Shown one piece after another: positions 9,292 to 19,420 of a DNA stretch of 64,000 nucleotides (its first letter is position 1; every line of letters begins with the position of its first letter). The stretch is from NCBI RefSeq assembly GCF_001269885.1, contig NZ_LHVH01000001.1, positions 39,343 to 103,342 on the forward strand. The letters are read 5' to 3'. This DNA comes from Pseudomonas kilonensis (GTDB taxonomy: Bacteria; Pseudomonadota; Gammaproteobacteria; Pseudomonadales; Pseudomonadaceae). The notes beneath the pieces were generated by a model. That model searched no databases. It was not told the origin of the DNA and saw only the letters and a program-made list of their open reading frames with translations. The position numbers were made by a program, and so were the translations under genes.

Positions 9292-10599
9292 TTATAGAGT
9301 GCTGAACAGCGGAAAAATCCCCATCAGCAAGGCGGCGAACATTATGCACAGGCAAACCAGTACTGCCCACTTCAAGGTGAAGCGCTGGTGATCGCCGAAC
9401 TCGATCCCGGCCAAGGCTACCAGCAGGTAGGTCGACGGAACCAGTGGGCTCAACAGGTGGACGGGCTGGCCGACGATGGAGGCACGGGCCATTTCAACGG
9501 CGGTGATGCCGTAATGGCTGGCTGCCTCGGCGAGAACCGGTAACACCCCGTAATAAAATGCATCGTTAGACATGAAGAACGTGAACGGCATGCTCACCAG
9601 CGCGGTGATGACCGCCAGGTAAGGGCCGAGGAACTCCGGGATGACCGCCAGCAGGCTCTTGGACATGGCGTCGACCATGCCGGTGCCGGACAGGATGCCG
9701 GTAAAGATACCGGCCGCGAAAATCAGCCCGACCACCGCCAACACGCTGCCGGCGTGGGCCGCAACGCGGTCTTTCTGCTGTTGCAGGCACGGGTAGTTGA
9801 CGATCATCGCAATACTGAACGCCACCATGAACAGCACCGGCAGCGGCAACAGGCCGGCGATCAGGGTGCACATCAGGCCCAGGGTCAATGCGCCGTTGAA
9901 CCAGATCAGCTTTGGACGACGAGCGTCCGGGAATTGGGAAACGCTGATTTCGCTGTGGTCGATTTCATCTCCGACCAGGTGCAGTTCACCCAGGCGCGCA
10001 CGCTCGCGCTTACCGTACATGTAGGAAATCGCCAGGATCGCCACCACACCGGCCAGCATCGCGGGAATCATCGGCACGAAGATGTCGGACGGGTCCACAT
10101 GCAGCGCACTGGCCGCACGGGCCGTCGGGCCGCCCCATGGGGTCATGTTCATCACGCCGCCGGCGAGGATGATCAGGCCAGCCATGATGCGCGGGCTCAT
10201 GCCGATGCGGCTGTAGAGCGGCAGCATCGCGGCCACGCAGATCATGTAAGTGGTCGCGCCGTCACCATCAAGGGAAACGACGAGCGCCAGAACGGCGGTA
10301 CCGACCGAAACTTTCAACGGGTCGCCCTTGACCAGCTTGAGGATCTTGCGCACGGCCGGGTCGAACAGGCCGGAGTCGATCATCAGGGCAAAATACAGAA
10401 TCGCGAACATCAGCATCACCCCGGTCGGGGCGAGCTTGGTGATGCCTTCGAGCATCATCGGGCCGATTTTCGGCGCAAAGCCACCGAACAGGGCGAACAG
10501 GATCGGGATGATGATCAGGGCGATCAGCGCGGACAGGCGCTTGGTCATGATCAGGAACATGAACGTAATGACCATGGCGAAGCCAAGGAAAGTCAGCAT
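9292..10599 (-). CDS. CitMHS family metal-citrate:proton symporter
   Basis: 435-aa transporter predicted to import citrate complexed with a divalent metal together with protons. It has about 12 hydrophobic segments and typical CitMHS stretches, including VSLDGDGATTYMICVAAMLPL, GGVMNMTPWGGPTARA and the C-terminal FFMSNDAFYYGVLPVLAEAA. Length matches the family. The start ATG has GGAG 8 nt upstream. No citrate-sensing two-component genes are adjacent. Confidence 0.9.
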   Translation of the reverse strand: MLTFLGFAMVITFMFLIMTKRLSALIALIIIPILFALFGGFAPKIGPMMLEGITKLAPTGVMLMFAILYFALMIDSGLFDPAVRKILKLVKGDPLKVSVGTAVLALVVSLDGDGATTYMICVAAMLPLYSRIGMSPRIMAGLIILAGGVMNMTPWGGPTARAASALHVDPSDIFVPMIPAMLAGVVAILAISYMYGKRERARLGELHLVGDEIDHSEISVSQFPDARRPKLIWFNGALTLGLMCTLIAGLLPLPVLFMVAFSIAMIVNYPCLQQQKDRVAAHAGSVLAVVGLIFAAGIFTGILSGTGMVDAMSKSLLAVIPEFLGPYLAVITALVSMPFTFFMSNDAFYYGVLPVLAEAASHYGITAVEMARASIVGQPVHLLSPLVPSTYLLVALAGIEFGDHQRFTLKWAVLVCLCIMFAALLMGIFPLFSTL

Positions 10600-10938
10600 G
10601 GGAAATACTCCAGGCGTGGCGCGGCTATGAAAGGCGAACCGGACAGGTCAGCGCAGGATGCAGAGCACGAGGGGAACGGATGGAGTGGGTGCAGCGGGAC
10701 GGGTAGCAGCGGACATCAGAATCACCATTGTTGTTGTTAAAAGGGCCGAGCGAGCCTTGAAAACTCGCTTTTGGCCGACCGGTCTTTTGCCGGAAGTGGG
10801 GTGATCCTAATCGCGGAAGCTTTCAGTCAGCTTTCGTTGCAGGCAATGGAGTTTTTCTGTGAGGTAAAGCTCACCTGTGGGAGCAAAATTTATCTGTGGG
10901 GCACAGCTCCCACAGAAAATCGGTGCTCCACCGGTCAA
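10600..10938. other. Intergenic gap with single short REP-like palindrome
   Basis: 339 bp between the CitMHS gene and the dioxygenase-like gene, both on the minus strand. It contains the CitMHS promoter region (not resolved to -35/-10) and, at 10875-10915, a shortened inverted pair of the TGTGGGAGC repeat. No gene was seen. Confidence 0.5.
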
Positions 10939-11265
10939 TCAAAATGCTGAGAGATTCAACGGCCGCACCGCGCCCATCCAGATCGCATGCTCGGTGTGGT
11001 CGATCAGGTCATCGCCGGTCTCCGGGTGCAGGAAAATCACCAGGCCTTTGCGATTGAGCGCCAGCCACGGCAAGACCACGCCGATGTACTGCGGGTCGAA
11101 GGCCAGCTGACAGCTCCAGTCCGGGTGCGGGCCGACCGGGCGTTGATGAACGCGGCCCATTTTCAGCGGGAACAGTTGCGCCGCTTCCTCGCACAAGGCC
11201 CGCGCCTGGTCCAGGGTGCTGGCGTCGAAATACACGTGGGCGTGGTAGCCCTTGATCCGCTGCAT
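10939..11265 (-). CDS. DOPA 4,5-dioxygenase family protein
   Basis: 108-aa single-domain protein resembling extradiol DOPA 4,5-dioxygenase-like proteins. Histidines expected for iron binding are in YHAHVYFD (residues 7-14), the VHQRPVGPHPDW segment (about 39-50) and VIFLHPETGDDLIDH (about 75-90). Substrate is uncertain; bacterial members act on catecholic compounds in some cases. It is divergent from the NAD(P)-binding protein gene, sharing an 84-bp promoter region. Confidence 0.8.
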   Translation of the reverse strand: MQRIKGYHAHVYFDASTLDQARALCEEAAQLFPLKMGRVHQRPVGPHPDWSCQLAFDPQYIGVVLPWLALNRKGLVIFLHPETGDDLIDHTEHAIWMGAVRPLNLSAF

Positions 11266-11349
11266 CTGTCACTCCTTGAAAAGAGGCCGAACCCTCGCCG
11301 TTTTCCGCGGGTCAGAGCCTTTACACGCGGGATAAAGAGGAAAGCAGCC

Positions 11350-12009
11350 ATGAAAAACGCCGAAACCCCGGTCACCAAAGTGGTGCTCTATGGTGCCATG
11401 AGCGGCCTCGGCAGTGCGTTGATGGCTGAAATGCTGCGGCGCCAGCACGAAGTCATCGCCATTCTCGACGATCTTACCGCCCTGGCTCCCCGCCCGGGCC
11501 TGCGGACCAAGACTGGTGATCTTTTCGATCCCGAGCGGGTCAAGCAAAGTGTTGCCGGTGCCAGCGCCGTGGTGTGTCTGCTGAACGCGCCGGGGTTGCC
11601 GATGAACAGCGAACACGTGGAGCGCACCTTGATTCCCGGCCCGGTGGAGCAAGTATTGGCCGTGGATGCACTGATCGCCGGCATGCAGGTGGTGAACATT
11701 GCGCGGCTGTTCCTGGTGGGCGACTTTGCGGTGCTCGACGAAGAGCAGGCGGACGACGATTTGCAGCGCCATGCCACCGAAGAAGTCCTCGATGCCCTGA
11801 AGAACAGCACCCTGCAATGGACCTTGATCAACGCCCCCTATGCCGCGCCTGGCCTGGGTATCGAACATTTCAGCCAGGTCAGTACCAGCCTCGAACCCGG
11901 CATGGCCGAATCCCTGGAGCGGCTCAACCGGGTGGCGGTCGGCATCGCCGATGAGCTGCGCCTGAACCTGCACGTGGGCGAGCACGTCAGCTTCGTGGCC
12001 GCCCACTAG
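11350..12009 (+). CDS. NAD(P)-binding oxidoreductase, NmrA/SDR-like
   Basis: 219-aa Rossmann-fold protein. A nucleotide-binding loop is seen at YGAMSGLGSAL (residues 14-24), with further SDR-like features ILDDLTALAPRPGLRTKTGDL and a C-terminal WTLINAPY. The typical YxxxK catalytic pair of classical SDRs is not evident, so it belongs better with atypical/NmrA-like members acting as reductases or redox sensors. The ATG at 11350 follows GATAAAGAGGAAAGCAGCC, giving a workable GAGG site. The frame is open upstream but without a ribosome-binding site. Confidence 0.75.
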   Translation: MKNAETPVTKVVLYGAMSGLGSALMAEMLRRQHEVIAILDDLTALAPRPGLRTKTGDLFDPERVKQSVAGASAVVCLLNAPGLPMNSEHVERTLIPGPVEQVLAVDALIAGMQVVNIARLFLVGDFAVLDEEQADDDLQRHATEEVLDALKNSTLQWTLINAPYAAPGLGIEHFSQVSTSLEPGMAESLERLNRVAVGIADELRLNLHVGEHVSFVAAH

Positions 12010-12020
12010 CTGTGGACATC

Positions 12021-12082
12021 CTGTGGCGAGGGAATTTAGCGAAACGTCGCACCGCCCCGCTGGGCTGCGAAGCGGCCCCAAA
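12021..12082. repeat. Partial C-family repeat (CTGTGGCGAGGG...GCTGGGCTGCG)
   Basis: A single degenerate copy of the dispersed repeat that begins CTGTGGCGAGGG and continues GCTGGGCTGCGAAGCGGCCCC. It sits between two convergent genes. Confidence 0.6.
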
Positions 12083-12104
12083 AAACCATCATCTACCCAC
12101 GCAC

Positions 12105-13055
12105 TCAAACAGCAATCGACGGCAACGGCAGCCCCGTGAGCGATTCGGCACTGTTGGCCTGTTCTTCCATCAGCCAATCGACGAATTGCCTGATCAACAC
12201 ACCGCGGCGTTTACGTTGGGGCAAGACCACGTAATACCCCAGCCGCGACAGCACCGTTTCAGCGATAGGACGACACAGCAGCCCCTGGGCCAATAAGTTA
12301 TCCACAAGGTGCCGCCAGCCGATGGCGACGCCCTGGCCGCCAATCGCCGCCTGGATGAGCAGTGTGTAGTTGTCGAAGCGCAGTTGCCCGGGCGCCGGCG
12401 GCGAGGTGATGCCCAGCTCGCGAAATACGCCGCTCCAGTCGAACCAGCTGTTGCTGTTGCCCGCGCGCAGGTGCAGCAATGGAAACTCCGCCAAGGCCTG
12501 GGCGGACAAGGGCAGGGGACGATCCTTGAGCAGCAGCGGACTGCACACAGGAAAGACTTCTTCGCTGAACAACCAACGACTTTCACCTTGTTTGAAGCGA
12601 CCGTCGCCGAACAGCACGGCAACGTCTATATCGGTGCGCAGCATGTTGTGGTTGCGTTCGCTGGTCACCAGGCTGACGTCCACCTGCGGATTGGCGGCGT
12701 GGAAGCGATGCAGGCGCGGCATCAGCCAGTAGGCGGCGAAGGCGAAGTCCGTGGCGACTTGCAGCACCTCATGCTGATGCTGGGCGGTGATCGCACTCAG
12801 CCCGGCATCGATGCTCTGCAAGCCGGCCTGCACCTGCTCGAACAGGATCGTCCCGGCCTCGGTCAGTTCGATGCCGCGATAGATGCGGTCGAACAACCGC
12901 GTACCCAGTTGCTCTTCCAGACGCTTGATCTGCTGGCTGATGGCCGGTTGCGTGGTGCCCAGCTCAATCGCCGCCGCCGTAAAGCTTTGTTGGCGCGCCG
13001 CGGCTTCAAAGGCTCGGAACAGTTCCAGGGACAGGTTACCCAGGGCCTCATACAT
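12105..13055 (-). CDS. LysR-type regulator of choline sulfate utilisation
   Basis: 316-aa LysR family transcription factor. The N-terminal winged helix-turn-helix spans about residues 8-66 (SLELFRAFEAAARQQSF, TTQPAISQQIKRLEEQLG), and the C-terminal ~220 residues form the effector-binding domain. It is divergently transcribed from the choline sulfatase gene across a 114-bp region, the standard LysR arrangement, which suggests it controls betC-choX. The effector is probably choline sulfate or choline, by context only. A dyad overlaps its start codon (see 13054-13068). Confidence 0.88.
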   Translation of the reverse strand: MYEALGNLSLELFRAFEAAARQQSFTAAAIELGTTQPAISQQIKRLEEQLGTRLFDRIYRGIELTEAGTILFEQVQAGLQSIDAGLSAITAQHQHEVLQVATDFAFAAYWLMPRLHRFHAANPQVDVSLVTSERNHNMLRTDIDVAVLFGDGRFKQGESRWLFSEEVFPVCSPLLLKDRPLPLSAQALAEFPLLHLRAGNSNSWFDWSGVFRELGITSPPAPGQLRFDNYTLLIQAAIGGQGVAIGWRHLVDNLLAQGLLCRPIAETVLSRLGYYVVLPQRKRRGVLIRQFVDWLMEEQANSAESLTGLPLPSIAV

Positions 13056-13068
13056 AAGCTGTGCTTAT
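13054..13068. promoter_or_regulatory. Candidate LysR operator (T-N11-A dyad)
   Basis: ATAAGC-TGT-GCTTAT is a perfect 6-3-6 dyad containing the LysR-type T-N11-A core (TAAGCTGTGCTTA). It overlaps the first two bases of the LysR start codon, a position suited to autorepression. The role is inferred from shape and location. Confidence 0.5.
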
Positions 13069-13169
13069 CCTAGTCATTATCCTGCATGGGCTTTACCCCA
13101 AAACCCGGGGGCTACATGCTCAATCGCAGCAATGTCGCATAACTGCCTACTATGGAATGCCGCGAATAC

Positions 13170-14684
13170 ATGAAGCGCAAGAACATTCTTTTCATCATGG
13201 CCGATCAAATGGCCGCGCCAATGTTGCCGATCTACGGTCCTTCGCCGATCAAGCTGCCGAACCTGTCGCGCCTGGCCGCTGAGGGCGTGGTGTTCGATGC
13301 CGCCTATTGCAACAGCCCGCTGTGCGCACCGTCGCGTTTCACCCTGGTGAGCGGCCAGTTGCCGAGCAAGATCGGCGCCTACGACAACGCGGCGGATTTC
13401 CCGGCGGACGTGCCGACCTACGCCCATTACCTGCGTCGCCTCGGCTACCGCACGGCGCTGTCCGGCAAGATGCACTTTTGCGGGCCGGACCAACTGCACG
13501 GCTACGAAGAGCGCCTGACCAGTGACATTTACCCGGCCGATTACGGCTGGGCGGTGAACTGGGACGAGCCGGACGTGCGGCCGAGTTGGTACCACAACAT
13601 GTCGTCGGTGTTGCAGGCCGGGCCGTGCGTGCGCACCAACCAGCTGGATTTCGATGAAGAAGTGGTGTTCAAGGCCCAGCAGTACCTGTTCGACCACATT
13701 CGCGAGGACGGTGACCAGCCGTTTTGCCTCACCGTATCGATGACCCACCCACACGACCCGTACACGATTCCCAAGGCGTTCTGGGATTTGTATGACGACA
13801 ACGACATCCCTTTGCCGCAGACCCCGGCGCAAACGGCGCTCGATCCCCATTCCCAGCGGCTGCTGAAGGTTTATGACCTGTGGGACAAGCCACTGCCTGT
13901 GGATAAGATTCGCGATGCCCGCCGCGCCTATTTCGGCGCGTGCAGCTACATCGACAGCAACGTTGGCAAGCTCCTGCAAACCCTGGAAGACACCGGCCTG
14001 CTAGACGACACGATCATCGTGTTCTCCGGCGATCACGGGGACATGCTCGGCGAAAAGGGCCTCTGGTACAAAATGCACTGGTTCGAAATGGCTGCCCGCG
14101 TACCGTTGCTGATCAGTGCGCCGGGGCAGTTCGCCAGCGGCCGGGTGGGCGCGGCGGTGTCCACCGCCGATTTGCTGCCGACCCTGGTCGAGCTGGCCGG
14201 TGGCACGCTGGAGCCGGGCTTGCCGCTGGATGGCCGTTCGCTGGTGCCGCATCTGCAAGGGCAGGGCGGACATGACGAAGTCTTCGGTGAATACATGGCC
14301 GAAGGCACCATCAGCCCGTTGATGATGATCCGTCGCGGCCCGTGGAAATTCATCTACAGCGAAGATGACCCGTGCCTGCTGTTCGACGTACGCAACGATC
14401 CCAAGGAACTGGAAAATCTCCGCCAATCCCCGGAGCACCAAGTCCTGTTCGCCGATTTTCTCGCCGAAGCGCGTGCCAAGTGGGACATCCCGACGATTCA
14501 TCAACAGGTGCTCGCCAGCCAGCGGCGCCGCCGTTTCGTCGCCCAGGCGTTGAGCCTGGGCAAACTCAAGAGCTGGGATCACCAGCCGCTGGTGGACGCC
14601 AGCCAGCAGTACATGCGTAACCACATCGACCTCGACGATCTGGAGCGCAAGGCCCGTTATCCACAACCCTGCCAAAACCAATAA
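13170..14684 (+). CDS. betC: Choline-sulfatase
   Basis: 504-aa sulfatase hydrolysing choline-O-sulfate to choline and sulfate in the cytoplasm (no signal peptide). The formylglycine signature CxPxR appears as C52-A-P-S-R56; metal-binding Asp is in IMADQ near the N-terminus and in FSGDHGDMLGEKGLW around residue 290. The choline-specific C-terminal region is present (RRRRFVAQALSLGKLKSWDHQP). The ATG at 13170 starts directly at MKRKNILFIMADQ as in other BetC proteins; an in-frame ATG at 13152 is possible. choX follows after 15 bp, so the two are an operon. Confidence 0.93.
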   Translation: MKRKNILFIMADQMAAPMLPIYGPSPIKLPNLSRLAAEGVVFDAAYCNSPLCAPSRFTLVSGQLPSKIGAYDNAADFPADVPTYAHYLRRLGYRTALSGKMHFCGPDQLHGYEERLTSDIYPADYGWAVNWDEPDVRPSWYHNMSSVLQAGPCVRTNQLDFDEEVVFKAQQYLFDHIREDGDQPFCLTVSMTHPHDPYTIPKAFWDLYDDNDIPLPQTPAQTALDPHSQRLLKVYDLWDKPLPVDKIRDARRAYFGACSYIDSNVGKLLQTLEDTGLLDDTIIVFSGDHGDMLGEKGLWYKMHWFEMAARVPLLISAPGQFASGRVGAAVSTADLLPTLVELAGGTLEPGLPLDGRSLVPHLQGQGGHDEVFGEYMAEGTISPLMMIRRGPWKFIYSEDDPCLLFDVRNDPKELENLRQSPEHQVLFADFLAEARAKWDIPTIHQQVLASQRRRRFVAQALSLGKLKSWDHQPLVDASQQYMRNHIDLDDLERKARYPQPCQNQ

Positions 14685-14699
14685 CGTAAGGGGCAAGCC

Positions 14700-15620
14700 A
14701 TGCAAAAGTTATCCACAGTACTGACCGCTGGGCTGTTGGCGTTGAGCAGTGTTTCGGCCTGGGCCGAGCAAAGCTGCGAAACGGTGAAGATGGCTGACCC
14801 AGGCTGGAGCGATATCGCCGCCACCAATGCCATCACCGGTTTCCTGCTGGATGGGATGGGCTACAAGGCCAAGGTCGACACCCTAGCGGTACCGATCACC
14901 TTCGGTGGCCTCAAGGATGGCCAGGTGGATGTGTTTTTGGGTAACTGGATGCCGGCGCAGCAGGGTTTCTATGACAAGTTCGTCGCCAATGGCGACGTCA
15001 CGCAATTGGCCAAGAACCTGGACGGCACCGAGTTCACCCTGGCGGTCCCGGACTACGTCTGGGACGCCGGTGTGCATAACTTTGCCGACCTGAACAAATT
15101 CGCCGACAAGTTCGACAAGAAGATCTACGGCATCGGCTCCGGCGCTCCGGCCAACCTCTCCCTGAAAGAAATCATCAAGACCAATGACTTCGGCATGGGC
15201 GAGTGGAAACTGGTGGAGTCCAGCGAGCAGGCGATGCTGGCGGAAGTCTCCCGGGCGGTGAAGAAACAGAAGTTCGTGACCTTCCTCGGCTGGACCCCGC
15301 ACCCGATGAACGTGCAATTGAAAATGCATTACCTCAAGGGCGGCGAGAAATACTTCGGCGACACCGGCAGTGTCTACACCCTGACCCGCAAAGGTTATGC
15401 ACAGGCCTGCCCGAACGTGGGCAAGCTGCTGACCAACCTGAGCTTCACCCAGGACATGGAAAACAGCATCATGTCCGAGGTGGTGAACAACAAGGTCAGC
15501 AACGCCGATGCGGCCAAGGCCTGGATCAAGGCCAACCCGGCGGTCCTGGATAAATGGCTGGACGGTGTGAAGACCCTCGATGGCAAGGATGCGCTGGCGG
15601 CGGTGAAGGCCAAGCTCTGA
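14700..15620 (+). CDS. choX: Choline ABC transporter substrate-binding protein
   Basis: 306-aa periplasmic binding protein with signal peptide (residues 1-22, cut after VSAWA). Type II fold of the OpuAC/ChoX group: VKMADPGWSDIAATNAI near the N-terminus and the Trp/aromatic elements GNWMPAQQGF, DYVWDAGV and FLGWTPHPMN that form the quaternary-amine box. No permease or ATPase gene is adjacent, so it must share a membrane complex encoded elsewhere. It follows betC closely and has GTAAGGGGCAAGCC upstream. Choline, the BetC product, is the expected ligand. Confidence 0.9.
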   Translation: MQKLSTVLTAGLLALSSVSAWAEQSCETVKMADPGWSDIAATNAITGFLLDGMGYKAKVDTLAVPITFGGLKDGQVDVFLGNWMPAQQGFYDKFVANGDVTQLAKNLDGTEFTLAVPDYVWDAGVHNFADLNKFADKFDKKIYGIGSGAPANLSLKEIIKTNDFGMGEWKLVESSEQAMLAEVSRAVKKQKFVTFLGWTPHPMNVQLKMHYLKGGEKYFGDTGSVYTLTRKGYAQACPNVGKLLTNLSFTQDMENSIMSEVVNNKVSNADAAKAWIKANPAVLDKWLDGVKTLDGKDALAAVKAKL

Positions 15621-15630
15621 CGGCGGAGCA

Positions 15631-15753
15631 CTGTCGCAAGGGGATTTATGTGGGAGCAAGGCTTGCCCGCGATGAAGACGACTCGGTCTTTCAGAGACCG
15701 AGGTGCCTGTTTCGCGAGCAAGCTTTGCTCCCACATAAATCCCCTTGCCACAG
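15631..15753. repeat. Extended REP pair
   Basis: Inverted pair with extended arms: CTGTCGCAAGGGGATTTATG then TGTGGGAGCAAGGC, mirrored by GCTCCCACATAAATCCCCTTGCCACAG. The arms are longer than in most copies and could terminate transcription between choX and the SulP gene. Confidence 0.85.
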
Positions 15754-15809
15754 GGAGAACGGTGCCTTGTCCTGATACCCTTGTTTGCAAACCCCATCCT
15801 TGAGGCCCC

Positions 15810-17378
15810 ATGGCAATCCCCACGCGCCGTTCACTCTTGCCTTTCCTGAGCTGGCTGCCCCGGCAGACCCGCGCCAGTGTCGGCCGTGACCTGATCGTTG
15901 GCCTGAGCGGCGCGATTCTCGCGTTGCCGCAGTCCATTGCCTACGCCCTGATTGCCGGTTTGCCACCGGAATACGGCTTGTACGCGGCGATCGTGCCGGT
16001 GCTGATCGCCTGCCTGTGGGGTTCGTCGTGGCACCTGATCTGCGGGCCCACGGCGGCGATTTCCATCGTCTTGTACGCCACCGTCAGTCCGCTGGCCGTC
16101 CCCGCCAGCCAGGACTACATCACCTTGATCCTGCTGCTGACGGTGTTGGCAGGCATTTTCCAATGGTTGCTGGGGTTGCTGCGTTTCGGGGCGCTGGTGA
16201 ATTTCGTCTCGCATTCGGTGGTGCTGGGTTTCACCCTGGGCGCGGCGGTGGTCATCGCCCTGGGGCAGTTGCCGAACCTGCTGGGCCTCGACCTGCCGAA
16301 CGAAGCCACGGCGTTGAGGGGGCTGCTGATGCTCGTCGACCACATCGGGGCTGTGGATAAGCCGTCGCTGCTGTTGGGGTTGGGGACCCTGGTCCTGGGT
16401 GTGGTGCTCAAGCGCTTGCTGCCGCGTTGGCCGAGCCTGTTGATAACTTTGGTCATCAGCAGCCTGGTGGTCTGGTTGTGGCCGGCGATGTTCGCGCATG
16501 TGGCGCTGGTCAGTGCCTTTGCCGGGCGCCTGCCGCCGCTCACGCTGTTGCCATTGGACCTGGAGCTGATCCTGCGTCTGCTGCCCGGGGCGGTCGCGGT
16601 GGGCATGCTCGGGCTGGTCACCAGCCTGTCCATTGCCCGCTCGTTGTCGGTACGTTCCGGGCAATTGCTCGATGCGAACCAGGAGGTGAGGGCGCAGGGG
16701 CTTTCCAACATCGTTGGCGGATTTTTCTCCGGATCATTGTCGGCCGGTTCCTTTACCCGTTCCGGCCTCAGCTATGAAGCCGGGGCCTGCTCGCCCCTGG
16801 CCGGGGTATTCTCGGCCTTGTGGGTGGCGTTGTTTGCGGTCGCCGGGGCGAACCTGATCGCGCACATCCCGATCCCGGCCATGGCCGGCAGCATTCTGCT
16901 GATCGCCTGGGGGCTGGTGGACCACCGCGGTATCCGGGCGTTGTACCGCGTGAGCCGCGCCGAATTCGTGGTGATGGGCCTGACCTGCCTGGCCACGTTG
17001 CTGCTGGAGCTGCAAACCGCTATCTACGCTGGCGTACTGGCCTCGTTGTTCTTTTACCTCAAGCGCACTTCACAGCCGCGGGTGCAGCATTTTCGCGAAG
17101 GGGAGGCGGAAATCCTGCGGGTCGGCGGCTCGATCTTTTTCGGCGCCAGCCATTACCTGCAAGCACGCCTGCAACGGTTGCAGGCGCAGCGGGTGGTCAT
17201 CGATGCCCAGCAGATCAACTTTATCGATTATTCCGGGGTGGAAATGCTCCACCAGGAAGCCCGGCGCCTGCGCAGCCAGGGGCGTAGCCTGACCTTGCGC
17301 ATGGCCCGGCCGCAGGTGGTGGAGGAGTTGTTGAAGCTGGAGGGGGCGCAGAAGTGCCCGATTCACTTCGAAGACTGA
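15810..17378 (+). CDS. SulP family inorganic anion transporter
   Basis: 522-aa permease with about 11-12 hydrophobic segments and a C-terminal STAS domain (about residues 425-520, [20 protein letters not shown]). The SulP signature [22 protein letters not shown] lies at about 35-56. Next to choline sulfatase it could import or export sulfate, or take up choline sulfate itself; the sequence does not decide. It is in the same direction as betC-choX but separated by a REP pair. A second SulP of a different branch is at 52871-54397. Confidence 0.9.
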   Translation: MAIPTRRSLLPFLSWLPRQTRASVGRDLIVGLSGAILALPQSIAYALIAGLPPEYGLYAAIVPVLIACLWGSSWHLICGPTAAISIVLYATVSPLAVPASQDYITLILLLTVLAGIFQWLLGLLRFGALVNFVSHSVVLGFTLGAAVVIALGQLPNLLGLDLPNEATALRGLLMLVDHIGAVDKPSLLLGLGTLVLGVVLKRLLPRWPSLLITLVISSLVVWLWPAMFAHVALVSAFAGRLPPLTLLPLDLELILRLLPGAVAVGMLGLVTSLSIARSLSVRSGQLLDANQEVRAQGLSNIVGGFFSGSLSAGSFTRSGLSYEAGACSPLAGVFSALWVALFAVAGANLIAHIPIPAMAGSILLIAWGLVDHRGIRALYRVSRAEFVVMGLTCLATLLLELQTAIYAGVLASLFFYLKRTSQPRVQHFREGEAEILRVGGSIFFGASHYLQARLQRLQAQRVVIDAQQINFIDYSGVEMLHQEARRLRSQGRSLTLRMARPQVVEELLKLEGAQKCPIHFED

Positions 17379-17413
17379 AAGGGCTCAGGTACACAAAACT
17401 TGGTGCAAGAGGA

Positions 17414-17503
17414 CTTGTGGGAGCAAAGCTTGCTCGCGATGAATACGACGCGGTCTTTTGGAAACCGAGGCGCCTGCGTCGCGAGCAAGCTTTGCTCCCA
17501 CAA
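17414..17503. repeat. REP pair (TGTGGGAGCAAAGC family)
   Basis: Inverted pair, TTGTGGGAGCAAAGCTTGCT and its complement GCAAGCTTTGCTCCCACAA, in the gap between convergent SulP and aroE genes. Confidence 0.9.
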
Positions 17504-17507
17504 CAGC

Positions 17508-18329
17508 TTAAAGCGCCAACTGGCGGCGCAGCTCGGCCAGCACTGGCGCGGTGTCCGGGCGTACCCCGCGCCACAGGTAGAACGCTTCGCCCGCCTGTTC
17601 GGCGAGCATGCCCAGGCCATCCATCGCCACCGCCGCGCCGTGTCCCTTGGCCCAACGACAGAACGAGGTCGGTTCCTTGCCATACATCATGTCGTAGCAA
17701 ACCGTCTTGCCGGGCTCGATCAGGCTGGCGGCAATCGGCGGTACATCCCCCGACAGGCTCGCGGAGGTGGCGTTGATGATCAGGTCCACCGGCTCTTGCA
17801 GCCAGTCGAACCCGCTGGCGGAGACCGGGCCCAGGTCGGCGAACAACTCGGCCAGCAATTCGGCCTTTTCCACCGTGCGATTGGCGATGATCACCGAGGC
17901 CGGCGCTTCGGCCAGCAGCGGTTCCAGGGCACCGCGTACCGCGCCGCCGGCCCCGAGCAACAGGATGCGCTTGCCCTTGAGGCTGAAGCCGGCATTGACG
18001 GTCAGGTCCCGGACCAGCCCGGCGCCGTCGGTGTTGTCACCCAGCAGACGACCGTCGGCCAGTTTGCTCAACGTATTGACCGCCCCGGCCCGCAGGGCCC
18101 GTTCAGTCAGGCTGTCGGCCAGGCGAAAGGCGTCTTCCTTGAACGGCACGGTGACGTTTGCCCCACGCCCCTCGCGGAAAAACGCCCGGGCGCAACCGGC
18201 GAAATCCTCCAGGGGCGCCAGCAGCGTGCTGTAGTCCAGGGTTTGCCCGGTCTGCTCGGCAAACAGGCGATGGATCAACGGCGACTTGCTGTGGCCGATC
18301 GGGTTACCCATTACAACGTAGCGGTCCAT
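17508..18329 (-). CDS. aroE: Shikimate dehydrogenase
   Basis: 273-aa NADP-dependent enzyme reducing 3-dehydroshikimate to shikimate in aromatic amino acid synthesis. Motifs: shikimate site NPIGHSKSP (residues 8-16), [11 protein letters not shown] with the catalytic Lys, DNTDGAGL, and nucleotide loop [12 protein letters not shown]. The length is as expected for Pseudomonas AroE. The ATG at 18329 has GAGG 8 nt upstream; an in-frame TTG two codons earlier is less likely. It follows hemF by 13 bp and is probably cotranscribed. Confidence 0.96.
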   Translation of the reverse strand: MDRYVVMGNPIGHSKSPLIHRLFAEQTGQTLDYSTLLAPLEDFAGCARAFFREGRGANVTVPFKEDAFRLADSLTERALRAGAVNTLSKLADGRLLGDNTDGAGLVRDLTVNAGFSLKGKRILLLGAGGAVRGALEPLLAEAPASVIIANRTVEKAELLAELFADLGPVSASGFDWLQEPVDLIINATSASLSGDVPPIAASLIEPGKTVCYDMMYGKEPTSFCRWAKGHGAAVAMDGLGMLAEQAGEAFYLWRGVRPDTAPVLAELRRQLAL

Positions 18330-18342
18330 GGACAATCCTCGT

Positions 18343-19281
<939 letters not shown>

Positions 19282-19420
19282 CTACGCGGCGTATGGCGGG
19301 CCGGTGGCAAATGGGCGCACAGGATACCACCGCACTTGCCCACACCACAGTTGACGACGGTCAAGCTTAGGAGTCCGATAGCGGGCTTGGTAAAAGTCCT
19401 GCGACAAGGAGAAAGTGAAG

